Shown here in pieces: positions 35,231 through 47,124 of a stretch of DNA of 64,000 bases. The notes below the pieces were generated by a model that worked only from the letters and a program-made list of their open reading frames with translations, was not told the origin of the DNA and ran no database searches. A program made the position numbers and the translations under genes. The first letter of the stretch is position 1. Each line of letters begins with the position of its first letter. The DNA lies in assembly GCA_014607495.2 (NCBI GenBank), contig CP053153.1:3720001-3784000 (forward strand). The letters run 5' to 3'. The DNA is from Carposina sasakii. Its lineage: Eukaryota; Arthropoda; Insecta; Lepidoptera; Carposinidae.

Positions 35231-35437
35231 TCGATTTTGGAAGTAATCCGGCTCTTAACTAAAAAGTTCAAAATGGCGGCCACTTGATATCGGATATGTG
35301 TTTGGGAACTGCAAGGAACCTCAGATATCGATTTTGGAAGCAATCCGGCTCATAACTAAAACGTTCAAAATGGCGGCCACTTTGAATATTTTTGACATTG
35401 GAAATATGTTTAGAAACTGCTAGGAACCTCAGATGTC
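35231..35437. repeat. Tandem repeat of about 100-110 bp flanking the LTR element
   Basis: Two units starting TCGATTTTGGAAG, each with AATCCGGCTC-TAACTAAAA, TTCAAAATGGCGGCCAC and ACTGC-AGGAACCTCAGAT. A partial third follows at about 35443, and another unit lies inside the LTR element at 35929-36024. Confidence 0.8.
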
Positions 35438-35615
35438 GTAATTAATAAAAAGTCAAAATGGCGGCACCGTGTGCTTTTCAGTCGGAACATATCACGGGGA
35501 CTGAGTGGCAATATTTTTATGCACCGCTAATTCTATGGTATAAGGGCAAGAAAATGACATTAAGAAACGGAGTCGTCTCTATCTCTTCACATCAAACATT
35601 AAAATGGCATGGTAT

Positions 35616-35925
35616 TGTTAGACCGGGGAGTTTAATCCGGCTCTAGAACGCGATAACTAAAAAGTGAATCCAAATCCAGGCTTGCGGATAACACCTACGG
35701 GGTTTTTGTAGATGGGTCGCTCGGGTTTTATGTTCGGGACCGAACGTACCGTATAAATACGGCGGATCTGACAGTCGGAGTCTTATGTCTTGTAAGATTG
35801 GAAGCTAAACAACTAAAGGAAGAGAAACAAGCACAGGAACCTTGTACTAGAGTTATAGTGATATGCTGTAATTTTGTAACCTGCTCCACCTAATAAAGAG
35901 TTCTAACACCTACGCCTACCTTTTA
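35616..35925 (+). repeat. Left LTR, rearranged and shorter
   Basis: Matches the right LTR in blocks: GACCGGGGAGTTTA at the start, then GATAACACCTACGGGG, CGTATAAATACGGCGG, and the end block to CTACCTTTTAA. It is about 200 bp shorter. The U3 part is replaced by an ATCCGGCTC...AACTAAAAAG stretch, and the U5 terminus is missing, running instead into a repeat unit at 35926. Confidence 0.7.
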
Positions 35926-36207
35926 AAGCAATCCGGCCAATAACTAAAAAGTTCAAAATGGCGGCCACTTTTGAAATATTTTTGACATTGGAAATGTGCT
36001 TAGAAACTGCAAGGAACCGCAGAGTGGTCTCTGTCGATCTGCACAGACATTGAGGCAAAGCGGTAGTGAAACGTTCACCAGGAGCCGCACTCGGAGGAAG
36101 TGCACGGGGCGGCTGAGGGGGTGAAACGGGTTAAAATGGATAATTAACAATAGTCAAGGTAAAAAGTTCAAAATCGTACGCCGGCACTCGGGAGTAGTGC
36201 GTGATGT

Positions 36208-36924
36208 TTGAAGCAGACCGAATGGAGGATCTGGAGGATTTGGCTCTATCAGTGTGGCTGCAGTGATCTTGACCACATTGGCTGCGATGAGAGTGATGTG
36301 GTTGCGTCAAGTTGGAGTAAAGATTGTCGAGTCAGAGGCACCTGCCAGGTGGAAGATCCTAAGCAGAAGAGTGATGAAGAATTGGTTATGGCTAATGGAA
36401 GAAGGATATGTGAAATGGACTGGAACAGTGATGGTCTACAGGTAGAAGATCGGATGAAGGACGAGAACTACGGCAAAGTGAAGACATGGAACAGGAAACT
36501 GGTTTTGAGAGTGATGCCTATAGATAAGGAACAGGAGAGTGATATGCGCTTGGATGGTGTTAGCTCAACAAGTGGCAGTGTTGGTTTGATGTTGAGTGCA
36601 TATGTGGAGACTATAAGCAACTGGAAGGTTAGACGCAGAAGAAGAACAGCGGGATCGTTTGTGTGGCTGCATCATCCTGTGCGGCGTAAAGAGAAGGCAC
36701 CTGATTTATGGAAGATATGGTTTGTGCCGAGCAGGGTAGTTGCCCGACGACGGTCGCAGGATGCAGTGAGGAAAAGACGTAATGTTCGGATGCGCTTTGT
36801 GGCGGCAGCGATGATGTTCGGGACGAACATCTCTAGGAAGGGGGCAGTGTTACGACCGGGGAGTTTACCCATTGGCTCACTAGATGTCGCTAGTAGCAGA
36901 GTAGAACGCGATATCGTTTACTAG
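36208..36924 (+). pseudogene. 238-codon open frame inside the LTR element, function unknown
   Basis: The longest frame in the LTR element. It starts at ATG 36208 and reads through the purine tract into the right LTR, stopping at 36924. The product is basic and rich in Trp, Arg and Ser, with no domain I recognise. The last part (MMFGTNISRKGAVL) resembles the ends of gypsy pol frames, which often run into the LTR, but this is from memory. It may be the remnant of a pol tail rather than a working protein. Confidence 0.4.
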
Positions 36925-37363
36925 CATGTTCTGTTGTAGTCTCGGCGTGTTTAATTTATGTGTCGTTGAATGAACGCCCGAGAACGTTCCAGGCTTGCCC
37001 GGATAACACCTACGGGGTTTTTGTAGATGGGTCGCTCGGGTATATTCCCGAATGTTCGGGACCGAACGTCGAACCGTATAAATACGGCGGATCTCGGCCG
37101 ACGGAGTCAGTCTTAATTGAGTCTTAGTTCAGTCTTGTTATAAGATTGAGAAGCTAAACAAGCGATAAAGGAAGAGAAACAAGCGATAAATTGTGATAGT
37201 GTATAGTGAAGAAGTTTACAGTGAACTATTGGAAGTGTCTTGTACTAGAGTTATAGTGATAAGTGCTGTAATTTTGTAACCTGCTCCACCTAATAAAGAG
37301 TTCTAACACCTACACCTACCTTTTAATCGGCAGCTCCGAATCGCCCGTACCCAGTACGTAACA
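36848..37363 (+). repeat. Right LTR, 516 bp, TG...CA
   Basis: Inverted termini TGTTACG/CGTAACA. It holds its own promoter parts: TATAAATA at 37077-37084, an arthropod initiator TCAGT about 31 bp downstream (37107-37111), and AATAAA at 37292-37297. This order (TATA, start, poly-A signal) defines a U3-R-U5 layout. Confidence 0.8.
37077..37111 (+). promoter_or_regulatory. LTR promoter: TATA box and initiator
   Basis: TATAAATA at 37077-37084 and TCAGT at 37107-37111, spaced about 31 bp. A matching TATAAATA occurs in the left LTR near 35754. Confidence 0.6.
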
Positions 37364-37807
37364 GTATTAATTAATTAGGAATTCAAAATAAACTTGCAAT
37401 TTAGATACGTTACCAAAATATGCTCAAATTTAGTTTAGTACATATTAGTATGAACAAAAATATTAAGTGTCAAAACATTATATTGAAGGGCGAGACTCTG
37501 GTCCCAAAAGCCATTGAGGAGTTACGAAACTTATCTCGTAACTAAGTAATTACCTTAAGCCGCAAACTTAGGAAACGCGCTACTTTGTCAAGAAGGAAGC
37601 GTGAAAGGACTCCAGGTTTCGCCCTTTGCCTTTACCCAGCTCTCTAGGGCCAGATAGACTACGTGGGTATAGTACAAAAGCCGTCAAGTTATGACGCATT
37701 ATAACAACAAACAACCAAGTAGCTGAAGTGTACAACGTAAACATAACACAGAATTATGGAGACAAAAGCTGATTGTCGCGAAAGTTATCGTTACAATAAC
37801 ATACATT

Positions 37808-37975
37808 ATGTACCTACATATAGTTACGCCCCATTTTATCCCCCAAAGAGGTTGGAAAAAAGTGTGTAGAAGCCTATTAAGTAACACTTGGTAAGGAGTG
37901 AGCCTACCGCCTCTTTTCGGGCACAAATACAATCTAGCCACCGGTAACGAATCCAATGGGAAATGTTTGGATATG
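37808..37975 (-). mobile_element. Repeat family B copy, truncated
   Basis: Reverse complement has TCCCATTGGATTCGTTACCGG, GATTGTATTTGTGCCCG and CCAACCTCTTTGGGGGATAA, then TATGTAGG. Confidence 0.7.
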
Positions 37976-37989
37976 TTGTTTTACAATAA

Positions 37990-38148
37990 AATTGGAATTG
38001 GTAATGGGAAGGCCACCCGCGAGGTGGACGGGTAACCTGGCCAAGGTCGCGGGCGTCGGTTGGATGCAGGCTGCTTCCGACCGGTCGGAGTGGAGGTTAT
38101 TGGGGAGAGGCCTATGTCCAACAGTGGACTTCTCAGGGCTGTAAATGA
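37990..38148 (+). pseudogene. LINE C-terminal pseudogene
   Basis: Reads MGRPPARWTGNLAKVAG, then GWMQAASDRSEWRLLGRGLC and PTVDFSGL with a stop, followed by a GATGATGATGA run. Same family as the minus-strand copy at 51968-52470. Confidence 0.75.
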
Positions 38149-39039
38149 TGATGATGACAATAATATTGTGGTTTAGCTTGGTTACAATATGAATTTGCCT
38201 TTCATTACATGTCATTGTGTAGATATAGTACATAAGCACCGAGATGATTTTGCTCTTTGATTCCCATCAGCTATGGCAGTCCAAAAATAGTTATAATGAC
38301 AAAGAAATGAAATAATTTTATTATATCTAATCACGTCATTGTCTACAACGGTAACGCTCGGTCACGATTTATCGGGTCACTGATATATTCAAAGTTATGT
38401 AAATTATGTTATAGGTATATTCAGCTTGGCTTAGTAAGTTTCTGCCTTTGAACTTACAACTTACTAATAAAGTAAGTAGCCGTGTTCCTTGAGAAATCTC
38501 TATTTACTATTAAATAGGGACGTTACCCATATATTCGAACTACGCACTAGTTTATCATAAACGGTGTGATTCAGAAGAAAGTTTATAATATTAGTAAGAT
38601 GTAAGAAGGTGCTCACTTTCTTTAAAGTTCAAAACTATGACTAGATTTTATAAACTTTTTAAGTAGAAAATTCAAAAGGCGTTCGGAATGTTTACCAAAA
38701 TGACATTTACCCTTGTTATTATAACATTGAGTCACCTTAATTCCAGCCTAGTATAAATTATATGATGTTTTTCTTGCCTCAAGTTCGCTAAACTAATATA
38801 CAGCTTCGAGTATGACTTAGCTTTACTTTAATGAAAATAGGTATCTAGATGTGTTGATGAAAAAAATTTCTGGCGCCACGACCTTAATGCTGTCACGATG
38901 GATCAACGTTTTATATTAAATCTAGAATACTGCTCCATAACTCTTGTTTTGAATTCATTTGTAGGTATTTATGAAATCTTTGTCAAACACCAAGTCTGTA
39001 CCACCCATAGAAGAATGATTACTTAAAAGGTGTCACAAT

Positions 39040-39320
39040 GTTAAGTTTATGTCGGGAAGTAAAGCAAAAAACGAGGCGAAAGTACCTTGACAAATTGAGA
39101 AATATTATTAATACGAGTAGTTAGAGTTTAATTACAAATAAATGGGTTGTAAAAATTATCCTTATGCATAAGAATAGGGTGAATGTGACTCTTAGAGGGG
39201 ACATAAAAATCAAATAAGTCAATTTGTCTGACTTAAAGTTGCTTCAAAATATGCATGATCATGGGTTCTGGTGAACTTATTATTCTATGGTGGCACCATA
39301 TTCCAAGAGAACTGGTTGGC
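39040..39320 (+). repeat. Unclassified interspersed repeat, copy 1
   Basis: Ordered matches with 49700-50035: GGGAAGTAAAG, AACGAGGCGAAA, GAGAAATATTAT, AAGTCAATTTG, and TGGTGAACTTATTATTCTATG. Confidence 0.5.
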
Positions 39321-40779
39321 AGGATAATCAATGAGCATTCGATTTTCGAAGAAAGGAAATGTTTTAACATGAGTATAATATCATATTTTTCTGATCATAT
39401 ATTTGTAGGTATCTTTATCGAGAACCTAGAGAAACAGTTCTAAATAATTCAATAAACATAAATATATTTCATTTTTTAAAACGAAATAGAGCGTTCTACT
39501 TTAATAAAAATATTTGTAGTCAGACCAACTGTATATTTTAAAATTCTCAGTCAACTTTTTGATCAGATATTTATTTTGTCTGTTGAATTTTTATTTATTT
39601 TTAAATGTGTTTGTTTTTTATTATTCTTAACCTTTTATACCCTCGTTAATGGACTGAATTTATCATCCGAAAAGAATAAAATAGAGTTTATTATAAAAAT
39701 TTGATATTAATAATGCTAGAAGGCTAGGTAAAGAAGAATGAAATATATACCTATACCTATACATATTTTATAATAATAATATAAATAAGTTCGTAAAACA
39801 TAGGGTATTAGTGAAATAAGTTTAGTAAGATGTGCTACACTGGATACCAATTTTTTAAAATTGTAATATAATTTATTTTCTAGCATTTATTTCGAAAACT
39901 GTATCAAAACTTATACTATACATGTTTAATATTACACACAAAGCGTTATGTTATTTTTTATACAACATTATTTGTTTGCAAACTTTTGACAGGTAATATA
40001 AATGTTAGGCAAAGAACCCCATTGGGTAGACCCAAGTCTAAAAGGGGGAAACAAACTATTATTTTAAGTTACGTAAAATTTCCTGTTTTTTGGGGTTGTG
40101 TGTTTCAACTTTGTAGACAAAATAACTGTTTTACCGGAAATCTCCTAACTGCTTTGAGAGTTAACCTTCTATTGTATAGTAATTAACATGAATCCACCAC
40201 AAAGAGGAGATGTTCTTATAACGTTTATAAAGCTGAAATATGGCTATGAAATGAATGAATGAAACGAATGAATATGAAAGCCTGTAGCTGCAACGTCATT
40301 CGTCTTTACAGACTTGACTAATGTAGACATGGGTGTATATTGTGTGACTGCATAGATTAACATTATTACTGCAGCTCCCCATAATATGTGCTTCTTGGTG
40401 ATTAGTAACTCTCATCACGCGCGTTCGTTCACACGGGGAGAGTCGCACGGCGCCTACATCGTGATTCTCAACATACGATATAAGTTACTAAGTTCTTGAT
40501 TAGGCTAGGCTTGTAGAGTAACATAGATAATATTTAAGATAACACATACTGTTAGCTAAAAAATCGACAAGGAACGTTACTAGTCGCACCTGATGAATAG
40601 AGTAGCTGCATCACTAGTAGGCGTAGAGGGATATAAGTAATATGAAATACATGTAGCTTATGCAGGCATTGTCAGAACTGCAGGTCTTACAACCTACAAC
40701 CGTGTTAAGCATAGCGGGGCCAGATATAAAAGGATGTGACAAGACGGTGTCATACTCCCCAGCAGAGCCATCTTCATAA

Positions 40780-40919
40780 ATAGCGTTCAAGTTTACCTCG
40801 AAAAATGTACGTTGAACGTACATAATGTTAGTGCATTGTAAATAATTGTACGCAATACGGATCAGCGAAATATTGTACTGTGAATGTGGCTCTGCTGCGA
40901 AGCATACTTCCTGGCAGCG
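40780..40919 (-). other. Possible isolated exon or chance frame
   Basis: On the minus strand, a polypyrimidine tract and TTTTTCTAG acceptor lead into an open stretch (LRCQEVCFAAEPHSQYNIS...) that reaches a GAG|GTAAAC donor. It could be a 5' non-coding or coding exon of an unseen gene. No family is recognised. Confidence 0.15.
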
Positions 40920-41032
40920 CAACCTAGAAAAAGTACTTAGGATAGATGTAAAGATGTGGTTTTTTACGAAAGTTTATGTACGTATACTATTTATTATGTA
41001 CATGTTAATAAAATGCTAGCTCATCGTCTGAA

Positions 41033-41128
41033 GCTAAGCCCCGCTGTTCCTCTTACGAAATGGACCAGGGTGGTCTGTGACGTAAGGAGATGCAGCTGAT
41101 GTATTCTAATGCATGCATCAGCACCGGA
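41033..41128 (+). repeat. Repeat family C copy
   Basis: GTGACGTAAGGAGATGCAGC then TGATGTATTCTAATGCATGC and ATCAGCACCGG. Confidence 0.6.
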
Positions 41129-41914
41129 TTAGAGTTGTATAGTAGTTGAATATTGCAAAACAATCTACCCGACATTTAATTTAATTTTCGTATAACTTTA
41201 TTCGCAAAATTCTTCTGACTTGTGCCCCACAGCCTATTCGATAGAAAAACTCTCTCCATGTAAATGCAAAAGGTGTTATCATCTGTATCGTTTAGCCTAA
41301 TACGCGGTGTATGTCGCATACTAAATACTTGTCTGTTACATACTAATCACTTGTCTGGTACACGCCAGTATTTTAGGGTTTAAATGTCTATTGGTTCTAT
41401 GAAATCCTTGTAAATGTGGAATTAACTCGGTCTTTCCGTCGCGCTTTCATGCCAATACTACGGAACAGATTTATATGAAAGTTGGTACAAAGATAGACTA
41501 GAGCCTAAGGACGTACATAGGCTACTTTTTAATGGTTAAAAAGCGTTGTAAGGGATTTATATAAAAGAAATATTTCGCATTTGGCCGCCCGTGACTTATT
41601 ATACATATAACATACTTATTGCTAAAATCATTACCCTACAATGCCATAGTAGAGTAAAAACAGGTCACCGATATAGAAAATTTTTACCCTTAATTTTCCT
41701 TGTTCATAACTGTTAACTCTTATGTATACGAAACCCACAGCAAATTCAACTTGTACTTCGTCATTGCTTTGCAAATAATTAGCAATTTTAATTCTAAAAA
41801 CCAAACGGTTTTATTACGCCGAAGATAAGAAGCGTGAACAAAATTATACAATCAAGCAAACGTATTTAAATAAATTGTTGAATATTTATAAAGAAATAAT
41901 TTTATTTAATTCCT

Positions 41915-42130
41915 GTGCTGATGCGGGGCTTTACTTGAATACATCAGCTGCATCTCTTTCCGTACATGTCGTAAGAGTCGACTAAGGAACTCGGGCATTT
42001 TCTCAGCGATAAGCTAGCAACTCATCAATTACATCTGTACCCGCTATACTAAATGTGACCTGGGGGATCTCCTTTATAATACTGCAGTTTTGAGCGCCCA
42101 TTTCAGGAATACAGTCGTGTCAGTGTGTCT
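41915..42130 (-). repeat. Repeat family C copy, nearly complete
   Basis: Opens CTGTGCTGATGCGGGGCTTTAC, then CATCAGCTGCATCTC, GTAAGAGTCGACTAAGGAAC, GATCTCCTTTATAAT and CATTTCAGGAATACAGTCGTG. The most complete copy in the window. Confidence 0.75.
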
Positions 42131-42189
42131 ATTTATGACTACTGCAAGATCCATTTCGTCAGTATCGAATCTTTGTTAACGGACTGCGC

Positions 42190-42268
42190 AACGTAGTGTT
42201 AGATCTCTTTCGTGATACTACAGTTTTGGTTACCCCATATTGGGAACTCAGCCACGGGTAGGTGTATT
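42190..42268 (-). repeat. Repeat family C copy, tail part
   Basis: GATCTCTTTCGTGATACTAC and CCCCATATTGGGAACTCAGCC. Confidence 0.5.
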
Positions 42269-42274
42269 ATATAC

Positions 42275-42506
42275 TAGTGGACGCCCGCCACTGCAGAAAA
42301 AAAAACAAAATGTCAAAATTATCTGAGATAAAAATATTTACCAGGGATAAAAAGTAGCCTATGTGTTAATCCAGGGTGTCAGCTAACTCCATACCAAATC
42401 TTATTAAAATCGCTCTAGCCGTTTTTGCGTGAAAGAGTAACAAACATCCATCCATCTATACTCACAAACTTTCGCGTTTATAATATTAGTAGGATTTATA
42501 CTCGTA
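42275..42506 (+). repeat. LINE 3' UTR-type repeat
   Basis: Starts CTAGTGGACGCCCGCC and contains AAAAGTAGCCTATGTGTTAAT, GTCAGCTAACTCCATACC and GAAAGAGTAACAAACATCC. It ends TTTATAATATTAGTAGGATT. A widespread lepidopteran layout, from memory. Confidence 0.65.
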
Positions 42507-42554
42507 TTATGAAATCCCATATTGGTCTTGTTTACCGTAACCATAGAGTTGTAG

Positions 42555-42770
42555 GTGAGTTCGACTAATACCTTGGGATTAAAAGTCAACCTCACCTACC
42601 CGTGGTGCACCCTACTATGACGGACGACGCTCTGACGCTGATAGCTCATAATACCTATTTCGAATTACTCGGAAACATTTCCCATTGGATTCATTACCGG
42701 TGGACTCACCTGTACCACATTGAACTGAAGAGGCTAACTGGTGAAAAGTGGATAATGCGCCGCGTATTTA
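42555..42770 (+). mobile_element. Repeat family B copy without tail
   Basis: GTTCGACTAATACCTTGGG, CCTACCCGTGGTGCACCC, CATTGGATTCATTACCGG and GAAGAGGCTAACTGGTGAAAAG. Confidence 0.7.
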
Positions 42771-43446
42771 ACTATATGTGGTATCCTATGTGGTATCGCA
42801 AATATTTCCTCATATTTTTTAATTTCTTCCCATTTTTACATAAAACTTTTTTCCGATAAAACATTGAGCTAACTTATTAAAGTTATTGGACAGCACATAA
42901 ATCTGTTGAGACTTTAGCAGTTATAAAGGAAAGTGTTCGTGAAATGCAATAAACGTTACGTCGCCGCCATCTTTCCGGCAGTCACGTGCCGAATTCATAT
43001 TCATGTATTAACCATTATTTATCTGTAACATACTGTAACGTTCGCAGAATAGATTATTATTGGCCTGTTCCTTACTTATATTGTGAACTTTATTTAGAAA
43101 GGAGAATAGTAGAAAAAGAGTTTGCGAAACTGCAGAAGATTGCAACAGATTTTCACTAACTAAATCAGAAAAATTCTAGAAAGGTCTGATCAAGGGTAAT
43201 TTAAGCCGATGAGCATCGAACAAAATTCGATGTAGCGATAGAGGTATTTAAGGTCAAGATAGCAAAAGGTCCGTGATTTCTGCCTACCTCATAAAGAAAA
43301 CGGCCTTAATTTTTAGAAAAGAGTGATAGACATTTAACTTGAACAAATGGATCAATCATTTTAAAGTACTGAAGTAACTATAAAATGCTTTATAAATTTT
43401 AATATACATAGTATATTTAACAAAAACAAAGAATTCAAAAACAGCA

Positions 43447-43761
43447 ATGTATTTTAAAGTACTCAAGGGCAATGTGGTTGAATATGCTACTTCAGTTTTA
43501 CTTCACTTTGTTATTATTTTTGTGGAATCCAAAATGGCAAAATCAATACTTTTTCATCTTCTGTCTGCACCATATAAAAAGCTCACAAAGATTACGCACT
43601 TCCGAAACACACGCGTCAACAATACTCCGCACTTTAAATTGTTAACAGTTTACATTAGCGGAGGCGTGTATTTTCACGATGGTTCAAAGAGAGCACTGAA
43701 AATACACAAAACGCGTTCAAATCAGAATGTTTCTGGATGTGATGGCGAGTCCTCGGTATAA
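43447..43761 (+). other. Open frame of 104 codons, unrecognised
   Basis: ATG at 43447, stop at 43761. The product is basic toward the C-terminus with one hydrophobic stretch near residues 15-27. No family recognised and no splice or promoter support. Probably chance. Confidence 0.15.
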
Positions 43762-43782
43762 GCGGAAAATTATCAAATCGCT

Positions 43783-43819
43783 AGATTATTAATCTTTTTT
43801 CATAATTGATTAATAATCT
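43783..43819. repeat. Perfect 12-bp hairpin
   Basis: AGATTATTAATC (43783-43794) and GATTAATAATCT (43808-43819) with a 13-base loop. Confidence 0.85.
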
Positions 43820-44739
43820 ATCTCTTAGTAAGAGGTTCGAGCGATAGGTTTGCAGCCTACAAAATAAGAAAGCATTAATCAGTGATAGAAAGTAATTGTC
43901 CTATCAGGCATAATTAGACCCATGGACGTTTGGCTCCGGAGGTAGGGTAACTACCGAATACCCTAACCTACCCATCTGTCAGGGGTCATAGGAAAAGCAA
44001 ATTTATTTCAAAATCAAATCAAAAAATCAAATCAAAATCAAAATGCCCAGGTTCTCATGAGTCATGTGGATTACCAAATACTTTTACAATATGCTAATAT
44101 AAACCCGGCGGGTTTGTGGACCAACTGCTCGCGGAAGGCACTAGACACCTTACTAGTTCAGTAAAATAATGGATTTAAGATGCTGTTGGGGCTGCCTCGG
44201 TATTGCTCAGCTTCTGGCATGTTCACAGAAAATCGAACAGATGACTTCTACGCTATAATATAGGAAAAAGACCGCATCTATACTGACAAGGCTACAGTCC
44301 AGTACCAACAATATCTTTAAAATGTTCGCAGAAAAATATGACTCGCCTATGCTAAACCAGTTCTGCAAAATATTGGTGAGGCAGTCATAAACCGAGAAGG
44401 ATTGATTGTTGTAAATATAGATTGTAGGAGATATTTTTAAAATGTAGTTATAATGTACAAACTAACATAGGATAAGGTTGACATGTTTACTAACCAGTGG
44501 GCCTACGACGCCTAAATAAATAAATATTATTATTAAAGCGACCACGCCTTTACATGCCTTTTTCAACAAGTTAACGAGGGTTCAACCTGTGCTCGCGTTG
44601 GAAAGAAACGAGTTGTAAGGATATAGAGGAGAAAAAGCAAAAAATACAAAGTACATACACACATATATACACAAACATCCCCCAGAGCACGCCACAAGGC
44701 TATTGCCATAGGGGGCCTTTTGCTTATTCTTCTAACGCA

Positions 44740-45150
44740 CGGGTGACGGCAGTGGTATTGTCAACACGGGTGGCGCGGCTATCCACCTCCTAACTAAGGA
44801 ACCATTAATCGTCTCTTACGCTACCCACATGCAGACATGGGGTGCTGCTATTCTACTCTGCTGACTACCACACGGTAAAGAACATCATCATCAGCCTATT
44901 ACAGTCCACTGCTGGACGTAGGCCTCCCTCATGGCACGCCACAAGACTGTCATGAGGGTATTTACCCATAGTCACCACACTGGGTAGGCGGGTTGGTGAC
45001 CGCAGTTTGTATTTTGGACTATGCTGTCAACACTAGAGGCGCTGCTACCCACCTCCCGGAAATCCTTAATCGCCTCGTACGATACCCACGGGCAGACATG
45101 GGGTTGTACAAATTCTACTCTGCCGGCACCACGCGGCAAAAGTACGGATA
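44740..45150. repeat. Two direct copies of a LINE-associated repeat
   Basis: 44740-44885 and 44985-45150 share GGCGC-GCTA-CCACCTCC, AATCGYCTCKTACG-TACCCAC and GCAGACATGGGGT, then TTCTACTCTGC. Between them is a LINE 3' end (CAGTCCACTGCTGGACGTAG, minus). Confidence 0.6.
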
Positions 45151-45611
45151 TAAAGACGGTAAAGAACACAACTCATAAAAAAATCTATTCCTAATGATCC
45201 AAGTTATGCTGCTGAACACTTGCTTGACAATATTTCCTATTCATAAAAGTTGCGACATCAGTACTCTACTTTCAAAGTACAGTACAAATACAGGGAATCA
45301 TGAAGCGCGATAAACGACTGGAGTTCTAAATTTGTGCTGTAATGATTAGACAGTTCATTTTAAATCGACTTTTCTCTCTCTTCTCAGCACTGTATAAACT
45401 AGAAAACTTAAACTGATTGCTACAAGAAAGTTGAAAAGCCTGTTCTTGAATTAATCAATGTTTGCTGAACTAAAATTAATAGTCAGCAGGCTTCTATCAT
45501 CGAGTAAAATATAAAATAAAATGTTCGCCGTAGAAAGTTGAGTTGTTTCTTTAATTGAATTTTGAAATGAATAATATAAATCTGCAAATAAAGGCCAATA
45601 AAAGGCCGTGT

Positions 45612-45685
45612 GGCCGTGGTTCTATCGGCCCTTGGTGCTCTGCCTACCCCGTAAGGGATAAAGGCGTGTTTATATGTATGTATGT
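45612..45685 (+). mobile_element. Family A retroposon, strongly 5'-truncated, perfect target duplication
   Basis: Only the last 74 bp remain, from GGTTCTATCGGCCC to (TATG)n. Flanked by the exact 12-bp duplication AAAAGGCCGTGT (45600-45611 and 45686-45697). Confidence 0.92.
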
Positions 45686-45954
45686 AAAAGGCCGTGTAAA
45701 AAGATATCGAGCAAACAAATTTCCAAATTCTATTCTTTATCGTGTCCAACTGCCGAACTCCGACGTTTTACTTAAAACACATCAAGAAATTATTTAAAAA
45801 AGTTACATCTCAGATCCACTTATTAGTGTTATTGTGGTCGGGTGATAATCCATGGTATGATTGTTTGTGAAAGTTTATTTAGAGACCTTTAAGAGTTAAT
45901 TTAAGTTGTATATTTAAGTGATTGTACCGAAGCGAAATCTGTGGCCACTACTAA

Positions 45955-46035
45955 ACCTGGCTGTGGGATCTCCCCTATGGTCCAGCAGCTCTGGTTTCCC
46001 CATTTCGGGACAGTCGTGTCTATATATATGTATGA
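45955..46035 (-). repeat. Repeat family C copy, tail part
   Basis: CTGGCTGTGGGATCTCCCC, CCCCATTTCGGGACAGTCGTG, then TATATATATGTATG. Confidence 0.55.
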
Positions 46036-46039
46036 AAGC

Positions 46040-47112
46040 GAAATCTTAGACGGGTAATGAAAATAAAACTAAATTTCTACGTCAAACTTTTCACACAAGT
46101 CGTACAGTCTTTATAAAAAATTTGTTTGATTTGCATTGCCTTCAAATGAGATTAGGTTGAATGTTTTATTTGAGACGATCACATTCGACAACAACAAGGA
46201 AAATTCCATCAAAGGTTATCTTAATATTTTATTAACAGAGCTCGAAACTTTTTTGAAACACGTCGTCGGGTATCCAATAGTCATTGTCCAACACGTCTTG
46301 TACGTTATTTATCCTTCCAGTGACCGGAGTCTTTGTAAGGAATAAACTGAATAATAAACACTTGAGATGGGATTACAAGGGTCACGGGCCAAAACGAAAG
46401 GAGGTAGTAAGAAAATAAATAGGTAACGGTGCCAATGCGGCTATTTTTCCGATACGTCCGGAAAATACGGATTATGTACGTCGTCATACATACGTCGTCG
46501 CACCATACATAATATGCACGGATGTGAAATCTCACAGCCATTTTATACATAACGGGACCAGAAATAAATTATCAAGGACAACTATATAATGGACAGCTTA
46601 TCGCTTGAGATAATGTCTTGATTTCCTTAGTCTACGAGTACATGATAATAAATAAAAATGAAAAATTGGAAATTCTCAAGTATACACGGACTATTAGAAA
46701 AGAAGGTGTTATAAATATCTGATCTTGGATATATACGTAGGTACGTTTCTCACAGAGATGTTTAATAATATTACGAATTTAATCTAAGCTTAATTAACAT
46801 TTAAACAGCATTTCAAGCATTAAGCTTTCAAGTAAATATTGGATTTCTTAAATATTGGTTTAAGTTTTTCTTAAAATAAAGGTTTATTATTCCGTCACCC
46901 ATATTTTTTTTTCTAATAGTTACAGAGGAGACATCACAGCTATTTAGGATTCTATTTTAACGAAATTCCAAATTCTGTATCGAATCCCTTTAAAGGCATT
47001 CCGACCAGTTCACAGGATCAACGTCTACCCTTTGCTAGGCTTTATTAAAATAACTACGAAAATCTTTGCTTTCGCACAAGTATTATTTTCTGTCCTAGGT
47101 ATTTTATTCACT
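46040..47112. other. No gene seen
   Basis: AT-rich spacer, no recognised repeat. Confidence 0.5.
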
Positions 47113-47124
47113 TGTTTGTTATTT

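Larger units (their letters stand above)
35616..37363 (+). mobile_element. Short non-autonomous LTR retrotransposon (Ty3/gypsy-like)
   Basis: The right LTR begins TGTTACGACC and ends GTACGTAACA. The left copy begins TGTTAGACC. GTAT flanks both ends (35612-35615 and 37364-37367), a 4-bp duplication typical of gypsy elements. A purine tract (AGGAAGGGGGCAG, 36835-36847) precedes the right LTR. The internal part is under 1 kb with no recognisable gag, protease, RT or integrase, so it is either non-autonomous or heavily deleted. Confidence 0.75.
38160..41030. other. No gene seen
   Basis: AT-rich spacer. 39040-39320 is a diverged copy of 49700-50035 (AAACGAGGCGAAAGTACC / AAACAAGGCGAAAATACC; GAACTTATTATTCTATG in both). 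Confidence 0.45.

Noticed and set aside
45483..45797. Frames on both strands around 45.6 kb
   Set aside because: They cross a family A retroposon fragment and its target duplication; similar peptide strings appear at other copies of the repeat.
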